The position numbers and the translations under genes are program-made. A stretch of DNA of 64,000 bases. Source: Cantharellus purpuraceus. Lineage: Eukaryota > Basidiomycota > Agaricomycetes > Cantharellales > Hydnaceae. The notes beneath the pieces are model-generated. The model did not search any database, was not told where the DNA came from, and saw nothing but the letters and a program-made list of their open reading frames with translations. Within the stretch, counting starts at the first letter, position 1. Each line of letters begins with the position of its first letter. This document shows positions 34,560 to 45,952 of this stretch, one piece after another. The DNA is taken from positions 1,550,001-1,614,000 of the forward strand of contig JALBUN010000010.1 in assembly GCA_025174535.1 (NCBI GenBank), written 5' to 3'.

Positions 34560-35733
34560 CAGGCGCTGAAAAAACTTTTGTATACTCTGCTGAGTCGTGG
34601 GTCCATATGCGTCCATGTTGAGGGCAAGTCGCTTCCTGGTAGAATCTTTGTCAGAAGGTTGATACATCAGGCTGAAGGTTTTCATTGTTGCAGCAATGTG
34701 AGAACACTTGACCATTTGGATGAGACGGCAAGATGAATTCATGATGCTGTACGGCAAATATTACTATCTGTGGTAGGCTGCATCACGTGCCCACCATTAC
34801 CGCAAATACACATGTAAACACGCGCCTGCTTCAGACTGTTGAACAGTGACGCAATCTTGACCGCGAGTTTAGTGCAACTTGGTCGGCGGAGTCCGAATGA
34901 AGGAAGGGACTCGTGGACTCGTTCTCACGAGCTATCACCACGAATCCCAGGTATGATAGATATTTGATGTATGACTTGTGTGGACTCGTTCTCACGAGCT
35001 ATCACCACGAATCCCAGAATCCCAGAATCCATACGGATTGTAACGTCCATACTTCACTGCGCTCATTACAGACTCCTAGTGTCCAATTCGACATGTTCCA
35101 AGTCCTCAGCAATTCTTTCCTTTGGTGCTAGGCGTGTCTAAGAAATGGTTGGCGGAAAGCACGTAAGAACATCAAAGGTGTATGGCTGGCCATCTTCGCC
35201 ATCATTGTATTTGAAAAACGGGAATTAAGAATGCTTAAAGGGGAGGCAGGGTCCAACATCAATTTAAATCAGCGTCGATGATCTGATGGTGGATCTTATC
35301 CTACTAATGCTTGCCACCAGCTTTTTCAATCGGCTAAACTTGGTAGACTTTAAAAGTTACCTTTTTTTCGTGTTCACTACTGTTGGTACGATATCTAGCG
35401 TGTTATCAGCTGCAGCGACTTAGCGAGGCATTGACTCAAGTGCACGGCTTCAGCTGCGCTGAATTGCTGAGACATTGGCTCAACTAGTACCTGCACAGCT
35501 TCTGTCACGATTTCTTGCCAGTAGCTCGTCCGAGTTCGATATCTTTAGCGACTGATTGTTGTTGATGATCTTTCCTCACTATTTTAGGCCTCAAGTCCTC
35601 CTTCCTGTTCCCTGCATTTGTTATCCTTACCTCCCTTCAAGTTAGCTCTTTGAATTGGAGGTGGAGGTACCGTTCTCGACAAGCACTTACTCACTCGTCT
35701 TTGGTATCCTTCTCGTCGGCCAACAACAACCCT
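34560..35733. other. Upstream region of DUF6533 copy 1, duplicated at 39.0-39.76 kb
   Basis: No gene is supported. Parts match the sequence before copy 2 by eye: GACATGTTCCAAGTCCT / GACATGTTTCAAACTTCC (35091 / 39159), CAGGGTCCAACATCAA (35248 / 39304), and the sequence around CTCACTATTT (35575 / 39629). The promoter region was therefore duplicated together with the gene. Confidence 0.5.
34913..35017. repeat. Two 38-bp direct repeats, 29 bp apart
   Basis: The unit beginning GTGGACTCGTTCTCACGAGC occupies 34913-34950 and again 34980-35017 without a mismatch by eye. The second copy is followed by further AATCCCAG repeats. Confidence 0.9.
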
Positions 35734-37278
35734 ATGGGCACAATGAACCTCCTCGAACAACAGACAATACTCAGGGCCTCGCGCTATGTAATAGGTATGC
35801 GTGAGCCTGAAAATGCAAGTATTCACGCTGACCGCTCATATTGTAGCCTCGATATACGTCACTCTACTACTGGAACACTTGGCTTCCTTGCCTCAGGTGA
35901 GCGGCGTTCATTAGGATTGATCGCCAGAAATGATTTGTCAGTACTACAGGAAGTCGAATTCATCTGGAAGGCGCCCAGAAATATGGCGGGACTCTGTACA
36001 CTCGTTTACCGTTATGCCACAGTTACTGGTCTCACCATTGCCTTGAATAGTAAGCATTCTACTGTGCATTTTTCAGAGTTAATACTTGATGTAGGTAGCT
36101 TCTCGAGCTCTATCTATCCCAACATAGATCTGGCTGTGAGTGTGATTAGATTTCTTCCTCATGCAACAATTGATCGCCCCCCTCTCAGTCGTTTGTCCCT
36201 CCCCTTTTCTCCCCTTTCTCCCATTGCTTAATACACATTTCAATCGATTTCAGCTGTAAACGCATGACAACCGCCTTATGCACCCTGTGTATAGTCTCAC
36301 TGTGCGTTGCGGATGCTCTGGTCATGCTGAGAGTATCCGTCCTCTGGGGACGCCAGCGGTCTATATTGGTCACAATTCTGGTCGCGTTCCTCATTACATA
36401 CATAACAACAGTTGTATTCTTCGCGATCGGTACGAAGGAACTTGTTGGTAGGTTGCACTCCTTCTGTTCATGATTCAGTCACCATTATTCCATGCCATAG
36501 AACACGCAAGCATAGCTATGGGCAATTGTTCTTTTAACATGAAGCCAACCATTGGTTTCGGCATATGGATTCCAGGGGTGAGTCACTAATGCGTATACAA
36601 CTATATCACACCCTCCTCTTGGCTGGCTACTGCTAATTCCCTCCCATCAACTGCTTTAGATGGTTCTTGACGTAATGGTGTTATCAATGACTGCATTGAA
36701 CGCTTGCGCTCGACCCCGGACCCAAGATACTGCGTTGACATCGGCATTATATAAGGATGGCATTGCCTACTTTCTGGTCCGTTGACAGTGCAGTGAACCC
36801 GCCACAGAAATACTAATGCTTGATCCTAGATTCTGGCTAGTTCGTGAAGAGTTAGCACGATTCGTATATACAACGGCTAACATCCCTATCTAGGTCTCCG
36901 CGCTGTCAACTTGTTTTTGACTGCTTTCACTCAATACTATGTTGTTGGTTCCACGTAAGCAATGGGCTAATAAATACCCGTGCCCCCGTGCTAGGCTGAT
37001 ACATAATTCCATCACATCGTTCTCCCAGCTTCGCATGGGCGTTTTCAGCTGTGACGCTGAGCCGATTTATATTCCATCTGCGCCACGTCGAGACGCGACA
37101 TACCCACTATTCAGACAGCCTTCATGATATCGATATCGATTTCTCAAGGATTGACACCGATTCAAAACCTGCGCGGTGTCATGAGGGTGTTGCTTACAGG
37201 GAACGATTGAGGATTGCGACCACGATTCGTTGGTGGCGCATAATGAAGGGTAAGTTCTACGCGAGGGGTACTGTCTAG
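35734..37278 (+). CDS. DUF6533 multi-pass membrane protein, copy 1
   Basis: Member of the basidiomycete DUF6533 family of predicted seven-span membrane proteins of unknown function. The ATG at 35734 opens MGTMNLLEQQ. After an intron the frame gives SIYVTLLLEHLASLPQ and, after another, EVEFIWKAPRNMAGLCTLVY, the family core. Further spans are CTLCIVSLCVADALVMLRV + SVLWGR near 36290 and SILVTILVAFLITYITTVVF near 36360. Late exons give MVLDVMVLSMTALNACARP, the GIAYFL block and an Arg-rich end; TAG at 37278. One splice, between the exons near 36110 and 36255, could not be settled in phase. Copy 2 has the same problem, so it is probably a misread boundary rather than damage. It is closely similar to copy 2 at 39763. 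Confidence 0.75.
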
Positions 37279-39000
37279 TGAAATGCGGTTTGTGTAAATG
37301 GCGGAAAGCAACGGGTATACAATATTACAACGCGAAAGTTCGCAGCTCTAGCCACTGTAATAGTATTCTGTTTAGCAGGCGGACCTGCAGAGGATGCAGG
37401 GTATAAAGGCATGAGACATATAAAGGCATGAGACCTAGTGAGAATCGCCAAGGTATGCGTCGGTATAAATGGTGATATCTAGGATAGAACTGTAGATCTA
37501 CTATTCTGTTCTGTAGTATACCGTAAAACGAGAGGATACATTGGAAGACGGATATACATATTAGAATCAGTTTAGTTCGGAACGGAACTAACCAGAACGC
37601 GAGGGCGGCAGGATGCGATAGGGCCTCGTCGGTATGCTTCGGTATGCACTGCAATACGTTGGTGTAGTACAATTGCACAGAAGCCTCATACCCAGACCAG
37701 ACCGTCACCGGATCGATCTGATAGTTACCATTGCAATCGGATCTCATGCCCCCTACGTTGGCATGTTCTACCCCCATCGCTACTGTCGGCAATCACGACA
37801 CCCTGTGAATCAATCCAGAAAAGAGAATCGGTGTTCTGCTGCACGGTTGCTGCTGGGTCGTTATTCTTCTTATTTGTACGCTCCTTGGCCGGCATACTTC
37901 TGCAAGTGCCAATTAAGTACTAGCTACACCACAGATTGAAATAGCTCACCTTCATCTCTGACGCCCATAGGTACTCGAGTGCCAGTCGAACCTCTTGTTT
38001 AAAGGCGTTCGGATGCGTGGGGATGTATTCAATTCCGAATAGATTGCTGTTGGATCCGGCAGCCATGACAGAAAATTAGATCGCACAGAACGGCAAATCA
38101 CACCTGGCAGTATTTCATTTGGGGTTCGCTTTCCACGGCTCATCTTCAGTGATTTCCTTGAGGGCCTTGCCGGCTTGCTTCGTAATTGTAGCGGGAGTTG
38201 TGGTTGTAGTAGCAGTCAGAGTGGTAGCAAAAGTGGTGGACGACAAGGTTGGCAGCGAGGGAAGTTTGAGGCTTACTTTCATAATTCTTTGAGAGGGTTG
38301 CACACTGCGCAATGGGCTTGAACAATCAATCCATTAAGAACTATAAATAGAAGTCCGTCACTCGCAAGGGATTGATATTGATCTGTATTATGATGACGCG
38401 AGTTAGTTTCAATGACTTGAGTTTGAGATATGCAGGCTGCTTTACTTGTGCAACAAAGCTTCAGGAGCATTGACTGATGCATTTGAGCAAGTATGAGCAG
38501 GGATATCTAGGTTCATTTCACCGTGTGTATGTGCAATATCAATGACACCCCACTGGCATGAGGCTACAACAATGATAAATGCAAGAGAAACTCATGTATG
38601 GCAGACGCAGGTTTAGTGGATAGAGAGATGTATTTGAGGTGACAATGGGTTGCGGTGGTTCACCAGGCAAAGTGGTCGAATTTGAAGACGACAGTTATTA
38701 CACGGTGTGACAAATAGGTGGTAAATATACAGAAGCGGTGGCGGGACTAGATGATTCCAAAACAGAAGGGATTGCGTTCAAGTGGAGTTTGGGATGGGCT
38801 TGAGGAATAGTTGATAGGACAGAGGAGGCTGTAGAGGTGATAGGAATTTGTGCCAAAGGTCCTGGAATAGTTGGGTGCAAAGACATCATGCTATCAATTA
38901 AAGTTTCCAGTCCTTGAATGGGTATTTTATCAGCAAAATCATCTGCATGAATATAAATATGCAAGCATGCAGGTCATTAGAAGTAAAACTCTTAGTTGTC
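37279..39000. other. Gap between the DUF6533 duplicates
   Basis: There are several minus-strand frames without convincing starts. One at 37325-37792 has hydrophobic segments (LILICISVFQCILSFYG) but only a TTG at its apparent start. Others at 38115-38312 (Thr-rich) and 38698-38964 (ATG 38964) might be exons of one small gene. I recognise none and support none as genes. Confidence 0.25.
37402..37435. repeat. 17-bp unit repeated twice in tandem
   Basis: TATAAAGGCATGAGACA is followed at once by TATAAAGGCATGAGACC, in a gene-free stretch just beyond DUF6533 copy 1. Confidence 0.85.
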
Positions 39001-39762
39001 TGTGAGACAGCAGCGTTTGATTCCGATAACTAATGCAATGAGGCGCTGGGCAGTAGTGTTGACAGGAGTAGATGATGGTGCCAAGAATTTGTACGCTGCC
39101 ACAAATACGCATTGTAAACAAGCGCCTCAAAATACATTGCACTTCAGACACTCACTGCTGACATGTTTCAAACTTCCGGCAATTCTATCCTTTGGCTCTA
39201 GGCATATCCAGGGAGTGGTTGATATATGAACAGAATTGTCCAAGGTGCATAGCTTGCCGTCATCGTTATCAATGTATTCTCAAAGGGGAATTCAAGAATA
39301 ATGCAGGGTCCAACATCAACTTTCTGTTGACGTCAACGTTTTGATAATGAACGATACCTGCCATTTAATAGTGGCTAGTCTTTTTCTTTGGCTGGACTGA
39401 GCTGTGTTGACTTTGAAAGTGAATCACTTGTGTTTGTAGCTCATTTTGTTGTCATGGTATTTGTGGTATAGCTTAAGCTCGGAATTGGCGAGACATTGAC
39501 TTAAGTGCACAGCTCTGCTCCAACAAGTTGCCAGGATATGGTTCAGGTGCCTGGCTTCTTTTTGTCATGATTTCTTGCTTGTATCTCGCATGAGTCGATA
39601 TCTTCCGACACTGGCTGTTCTGATAACCCCTCACTATTTCATTGCCCAGGGCTTCCCTTCATGATCGCTCCGTTAACTGCTCTTCTGACCTCCTTTGCGA
39701 ATCTTTCGTCAGCTGTTGTCCTTTTTCTGCGTACAGTTTCCTAGTCTTTGTGAGGGCCAGGT

Positions 39763-41225
39763 ATGCCAATGAACAACACGATGGACCTCCTCAACGGACA
39801 AGGGATTGTGCCTCTCTTTTTGCTGCGCTATGTAAATGGTGCGTGAGAGCCTGGGCCCTCAACATACAAGCGTTCATACTGAACTTGATATTGTAGCATC
39901 GATGTGCGTGCTCATACTCTTGGAGCACTCGACCTCCTTGCCTCAGGTGAGTAGTGTATACCAAGATTGATCACCAGTAATGATTCTGTTAGTGCAGGAA
40001 GTCGAATTCATCTGGAAGGCAAGGAATATGGCGACACTTTGCATTCTCCTTTACCGCTATGCCGCAGTCGCTGGTGTCATCGTCTCTGTGATGGGTAAGC
40101 GTTCAGGTGTGGATTATTAAAAATTTAACCCTGGTGTAGCGAATGCGGGCCTATCCAGCCATCTCCTGGATCTGACTGTTAGTGTATTTAGATTTCCTGT
40201 TGACACCCATTGATAGCTCTTCCTCTCAGGTGTTTGTATTTCACCATTACCCTCCTACGCTTTCAAAGCTCATATATTCCATTTACTTGAGTTCAGCTGT
40301 AAACATATGGTGGGCACGTTGTGCACCCTGTGCATAGTCTCACTGGGCGTTGCGGATGCTCTGGTCATGCTGCGAGTATCTGTCCTCTGGGGACGTCAGA
40401 GGTCTATCTTGGTCACAATACTTATCATATTCCTCGTTACATATGTAACAGCAGTCATATGCCTCGCGATCGGTACAACCAAACTTGTTGGTACGTTACA
40501 TTCCTTTTCGTTCGTCCATATGTCAACCGCCCCCATGCATCCCACAGGAAGCGTGGTCGTAGTGCCAATAATCAGCCAGTGTGTTCCTATGGGAAGGCCA
40601 CTCGTGTTGATCGGCGTATGGATTCCAGGGGTGAGTCAATAATGCAACGGCAACTATGACATATTTCCTTCTTGAGTGACTACTGCTGATTCCTTCTGAT
40701 CAAATACTTAGATGGTTTTTGACATAATGGTGTTATCAATGACTGTATTGAACGCTTGCGCACGACCCCGGACTCGAGATACTTCATTGACATCGGCATT
40801 ATATAAGGACGGCATTGCCTACTTTCTGGTTCGTTTGACAGTACAATGAAGCCCACAGGAACACTAACGGTGTACCCTGCCTCCCAGATTCTGGCTGGTT
40901 TGTGAAGAGTTGTTACAACATGTATATGGAATGACCAACGTCCTTATCTAGGCCTCCGCGCCGCCAACTTGTTTTTAACCATATTCTCTCCTTACTATTT
41001 TCTCGGTATTGGGTAAGCAACGGGATGTCATACGAAATACAGACGCATACCCTGATAGTCTGACACCTCCCTGTCAGTATCGCATGGGCACTTTCAGCTG
41101 TGATGCTCAGCCGATTTATATTCCATCTGCGCCACATCGAGAAACGAGAAACAAGTTATGCAGACAGTCTTCATGATATTGACATCGATTTCGCAGGCGT
41201 CGACTCCGATTCGGAAACCGTGTAG
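39763..41225 (+). CDS. DUF6533 multi-pass membrane protein, copy 2
   Basis: Paralogue of the gene at 35734 with the same exon layout. The ATG at 39763 opens MPMNNTMDLLNGQGIV. The core continues SMCVLILLEHSTSLPQ, then EVEFIWKARNMATLCILLY. The membrane-span block CTLCIVSLGVADALVMLRV and SVLWGRQRSILVTIL near 40330 is nearly identical to copy 1, as is LNACARPRTRDTSLTSALYK near 40745. The end is DSLHDIDIDFAGVDSDSETV and TAG at 41225. Copy 1 instead runs on for about 30 more residues, so the C termini have diverged. Its function is unknown; the family is expanded in agaricomycetes. It is convergent with the DCAF4-like gene. Confidence 0.75.
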
Positions 41226-41503
41226 TACCTTGAAGGTAATACCACAGACAGCGAGTGAGGCTGCAATCGCAGTTCGTCGGCAGTCATTCAGATATGGCAT
41301 AATAAACTTCGCATGAGAGCTTATTTATATTGGAAAGTGGATGATGCACGCGACGTGCACAATGGTACAGCGCGAGATATTGCAGCTCTGATCCTGCATT
41401 TAATAAAGTATGCATCGTACAGCGATTAACGCGTATATGAAACAGGACAAACAAGGCATGAAGGCACAAGTCGCGCTGGTGGGAGAGAAAACGGTCACGT
41501 TAG

Positions 41504-43292
41504 TCACTCGGATCTACGCTGGCCCAACTCAAAATATTCAAGTTCAGTGCCGGAAGCGACCCAAAGCGTGTCCGTGCGGCCGTCAGACGAGACTTCTAAT
41601 GCAGGCACCGGGGACGGGAAGACTCTACTCAAAAGTCCACTCCAATCTGTTTGGAGTGGTGGTTGAAGCCTCTGTCCTGTGCGAACCGACCATGCCCGGA
41701 TCTTGTTATCATCACCGGCTGCAAACAAAAATTCTTCTGAGGAATCCACCGCGAGTCCCTTGCATTAATAGAATATTAGGTTGTATGCTCTGGGAAGGGA
41801 GTGTAAATACGATACCAAGCGAGACCCGGTTACGTGTCCCACGAAGGATTGGACGGGAAAGGCAACCTCAGGAATACTATCGATGTGCCGTCCAATCAAT
41901 CGTTTGTCAAAGATCTTGATCTGTTTAGGATTTAGCAATCCTTGCATCCGTACCACATCCGACGACAACAATACAACTGACAGAACCGTCTGTTGCGGCG
42001 ACAAGTAACTGGTGTTCACGGATGAGTCGCAAATGCACCACTGACGCATACTTGAAGCTGGCCCCGATTGCCTGCTGATCTCGAGCTGTCCTCAAATCGA
42101 ACAACTTTACAAATCCGTTTCGAGTACCTGTCCATACATGGTGCTAGGTGAAATGAACATCAAGAGCGACCAAATCCATTCATCTGAGGACCTACTTACG
42201 TTATCACGGTGCACTGAAAAGACGTCGCTATTGGTTATGAATGACTGCCTTGCGACTGGGCGATCCAGGTCAATGATCTGGAGAGCCATGTTTTGCATTC
42301 CTGCATTGGATTCAATATCAAAATCCGCCTAGACATATAGGGCGGCTGACCAACTATGAGTGAAGAGTTGTGAAGGTGGGCAGCTCGAACGTCGCGTAAC
42401 TGACAGAATGTCAAAATGGCTTTATGTCTAGTGACTGCAACGAACATATGAAGGTTTTAAAATGTACGCTCTGACGGTGGTTCCGAGAGAAGGGCAAGAG
42501 TGTGCAGCAGAAAGGAAGGGTAAATAGGCAAACAGGTGAGTAGAATGGTATGACGTAAACGTACTCTTGGGAAGACATGTTACGTACAAGGATCTGGGGG
42601 AAAGGCCCAAAGGATGTATGGCTGATGTAGATGTACGTGAACAGCCCCTCCATCAGATTAACGCACAGTGCTTACACTGCGATCTGGTTATTCACCTGTG
42701 CTGAGGTGATCTGAAAGCCAAATCGTCACCAGTTGTCCCCGTATTTATAAGTAATTCGGGAACCGACCTCTGAGAATAAATGATGCCCTTCAAGATACGT
42801 GTCATTGCTATATGCGAAACAAAAGCCTTTGCTGTCTCCCAGAAACACGGCTCTGCTTGTTTCGTCATTTTCCTGGGTTATCTATATCACGGGGAGAACG
42901 TGGATCATCTACATCAAGTCAAGTATTAGCTATGCCGACTTACACATAACGAGGTGATCGGTGAATTGCCGAACATAGTGTGTGCCCTGTACACGGGAGA
43001 GCTAGACGAGGTGGATGCTACTTGCTGCGATTTCATAGAGCTAGGAGTAGGTTAGGATGGCAACTGCGTGGTAAACATGCCACATCTCTCACTGAAAGGC
43101 TCTATCTCTTGTGACCTTTGAACGACATCTTTGAACTTGTACGATTAATGCATTGATATTCGGCGCTTTGGAATTTGTTTGCTGCCATGGCTTCAGAGTT
43201 GGTATCGTAGAAGAGGACGTTTTAGGACGTGAAGACTCTGGAAAGTATCTTTGTCGGTTAGCATCAAAATAATATCCAGGCAAATCGCGCAT
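41504..43292 (-). CDS. DCAF4-like WD40 protein
   Basis: WD40 protein resembling DDB1- and CUL4-associated factor 4, a candidate substrate receptor for a CUL4 ubiquitin ligase. Exon 1 begins at ATG 43292 with MRDLPGYYFDANRQRYFP, matching the LPG-Y-Y/F-D-x3-x-RYF opening of DCAF4. Later exons give blades: ALQIIDLDRPVARQSFITNS near 42280, HVWTGTRNGFVKLFDLRTAR near 42130, IKIFDKRLIGRHIDSIPEV near 41920, a QSFVGHVTG segment, and SSEEFLFAAGDDNKIRAWSV near 41745. The stop is at 41504. At least seven exons are present, and some internal boundaries are uncertain. The assignment rests on the N-terminal motif together with blade order; another WD40 family is possible. Confidence 0.7.
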
Positions 43293-45841
43293 TTTCCCCC
43301 TTGCCAGAACTAGCGGAGCGTAAAGTTTGTGGCTCCGCGCAGACTTCTCTTCCATCATGCAATCAGTCAATTATCTCATGAAAGGTGTGGAGCTGTGAAG
43401 AGTTGTGTGCCACTCGAAGCTGTCATTTCAAGATCTTCTTCATGGCAGGTTTTCAATTCAACCAGACTTTGGAACAGGACTTATGCAAGATCTACTGTCT
43501 TTTTCATCATTTTCTTGTCTTTCCGTTATGATCTTCCGATGTCCTAAGTTAGGTCGCTGAATAACGGTAGAGCAGGTAAGGGGTTCACGCATGTAAATCC
43601 GCGACCAATGTCACTGAACACCCTGTTTTAGACCGTATCGATATCGCAAACTGAGAAGTTCTTTTATCTTGAGAATCACTTGTGTGATGCTGTGCATATA
43701 TGATGTCTTCCATACTTCGGTAGACAATTGCAGACGTTAAGCCTCTGACACGACTTCTCACCGCTTAACAAGCAAGCTGCCTCCACATATACCCTTGGTT
43801 GGTAATTAGCTACCTGGTGTAGCAGGCCCGTACTCTGGGCACACGCCACTGCTCGTGGCACGTATCAATTAGGGGCGATTGAGTCGACACTCTCCATGAC
43901 TTCAACTTCGCTTCCAAGGTGATATCTATATTCCGTCTTATTGTCGTGGCCTTTCAAGCTTCTGGCCTCAGTGGCTGCATTGACTATGCCGATCCTCAAA
44001 TCTCAACTGTCCCCAAAGCGTGTCCTAAAATTCACTCTGTGGGGTTTGTATTATGTAATGTGTAGGTAGCTCACAGACGATCTGCTTCAAAATAACCCGC
44101 AACAGATTCTATTAATCTGTTGGCCATTGTTTCCCTCGAGGCTCGTGAACTATTCCAAAAAAAAAAAAAAATAGACACCCTCCATGATGTTGGGAAACGC
44201 GCAGGAGGGACACACGAAGGGGGCGACAACACCGACGTGATGGTGGATTACAAACGCACGAGGAATCATGCAATCTACCTATATAGTAGTGCCTCGGCAC
44301 TGTCCAATGAATGACATGCGCCGCTCAGTACGTTGTATACATGAAGGTGCCAGTTGGTCCTATCAGTCACCAGGTGTCTGAAATCACCACAATATGAAAA
44401 AAAATCCCTAGGACACTCATTGTTATTTCTCAAGCATATAAATTGCCATAAATGTTTAATGAGTTATTTACAAGTGTTGGTAGATTTTACAGGAAAATAG
44501 AGCAGATTAACGTGGTCCGGAAGGCTTAATTACATGCATGAGGGCATATCCTGGGAGAGATATGTCCTAGTCTTCATATCCCTTGTTCAGGACGCGAATT
44601 TTTTGTGTAAATAATTAATGGATAGTTTAATAACAGCTCTCAACAATTTTTCCGAGAGACTTCCAAGCTCTGGAACAAATTTAGGGCTTTAGAGGGTGTC
44701 ATGCAGCATACAGACGAAGAAACCTTAAAATGCCTGGTGTTCGTGCTTTCTCCCAGCGCCATTAGCAAGCGCTGGCCCGTTCAGTGAGAAATTTCTTGAA
44801 GAAAAGATGGCTAAGTAAACTACTATCCTGTCAAGAGACTGAGGAATATCCATTTTTCATGGCCCTACAGGTCAATTGTCGCCGATTTCCAAATACCTGG
44901 TGGCTGATGGTATATCACCAGTAAAAGAATGATTTAATTAATTGATGATCGCACTTCGGCCATCCCAGGCCAAGCGATGATTTTCGAGCGCCTATATTGT
45001 GCCTTCGATAGACGGGAATATGCCTTCCACCGACAGCTGCCCGGCTATTGCGTTTAAACTAACTTATCAGTGGCGGGTTCCTTCCGAGTCCCTCAAGCGT
45101 CCCTCGCACTTCGCCGACGTCCATATATGGATGGGACACGGCTCACCACAGCCCTGGCGCTATATCAGCTTTCTCAGTCCACCATGAAGGGAATTCAAGT
45201 ACCTCATCTGCTACTGCATCGGTTCTGTTCATGTAAATCATTTTAGTTTTGTGCTCATAAGTACCAGCGTACCAGAAGCTCTCACTCCTCTGCCCCACCC
45301 TACCACCTGGTACTACCCTTAACCGAGAATTACAATCAGTATCTCGGGTTTAACTTCTGAATAAAAGGGGTCGCCAAGGACGAATCATGTGTTTGATAGG
45401 GATGCCTGGATTCGCGCTAGAATGAGGAGCGAATTATGCGATCGCAGTTAAGAGCAGCCCCTGGATTAACGTTTATATATACGCGTTGAAGTTGAGTAAG
45501 CCACATGCACACTTGATCTTATTTTGGGGTAATCTGGCTACTTACTAGCTTGATACCGTACATATGCTTCTGTGAGTTCGCTGTTATTGCTTAACTTCTT
45601 ATTTACAGTAGGCCTAAACGTAAACCTCTCATCAAGTAGTGACTGCCACGTGATGACGACACCAAGGATCAGAAAGGTATTTTTCACCAAAGTATCCGAC
45701 TGCCTTGCGACACTGGTCGGCACCAGCGTCGGCGCTCCGCATTTTGACGGCTGTAGGGTCGCATGAAATACGTTGCCAGCTTATGTAAACTATTGCTGCA
45801 GGGTGCATTAGGAGAGGTGGTGTCTGGTGCTGATTTACTGT
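43293..45841. other. Gene-poor gap of about 2.5 kb
   Basis: Only short frames are present. The longest plausible one (44999-45187, +, 62 codons) has no recognisable features. There is an A15 run at about 44157-44171. Much of 44400-45000 is AT-rich. I see no gene. Confidence 0.35.
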
Positions 45842-45868
45842 CGGCGAATTTTTTTTTTTTTTTCGCCG
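45842..45868. repeat. T15 tract flanked by a 7-bp inverted repeat
   Basis: CGGCGAA (45842-45848) and TTCGCCG (45862-45868) enclose an uninterrupted T run (45849-45863). It lies about 85 bp before the start codon of DUF6533 copy 3. Confidence 0.9.
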
Positions 45869-45952
45869 TCGTCTCAACCCCCTAAAGTAGGCCTCGCCAC
45901 TGTCGTAGGACCTGTCACTCTGGCGGCAGCAGGACTAGTCCTCTCAGCGTTC

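Noticed and set aside
34500..34757. 85-codon minus-strand ORF
   Set aside because: Its apparent start is TTG, and it spans the hairpin and repeats; no family resemblance.
44157..44171. Poly-A run as a retroposed-gene tail
   Set aside because: No coding sequence or target-site duplication was found next to it.
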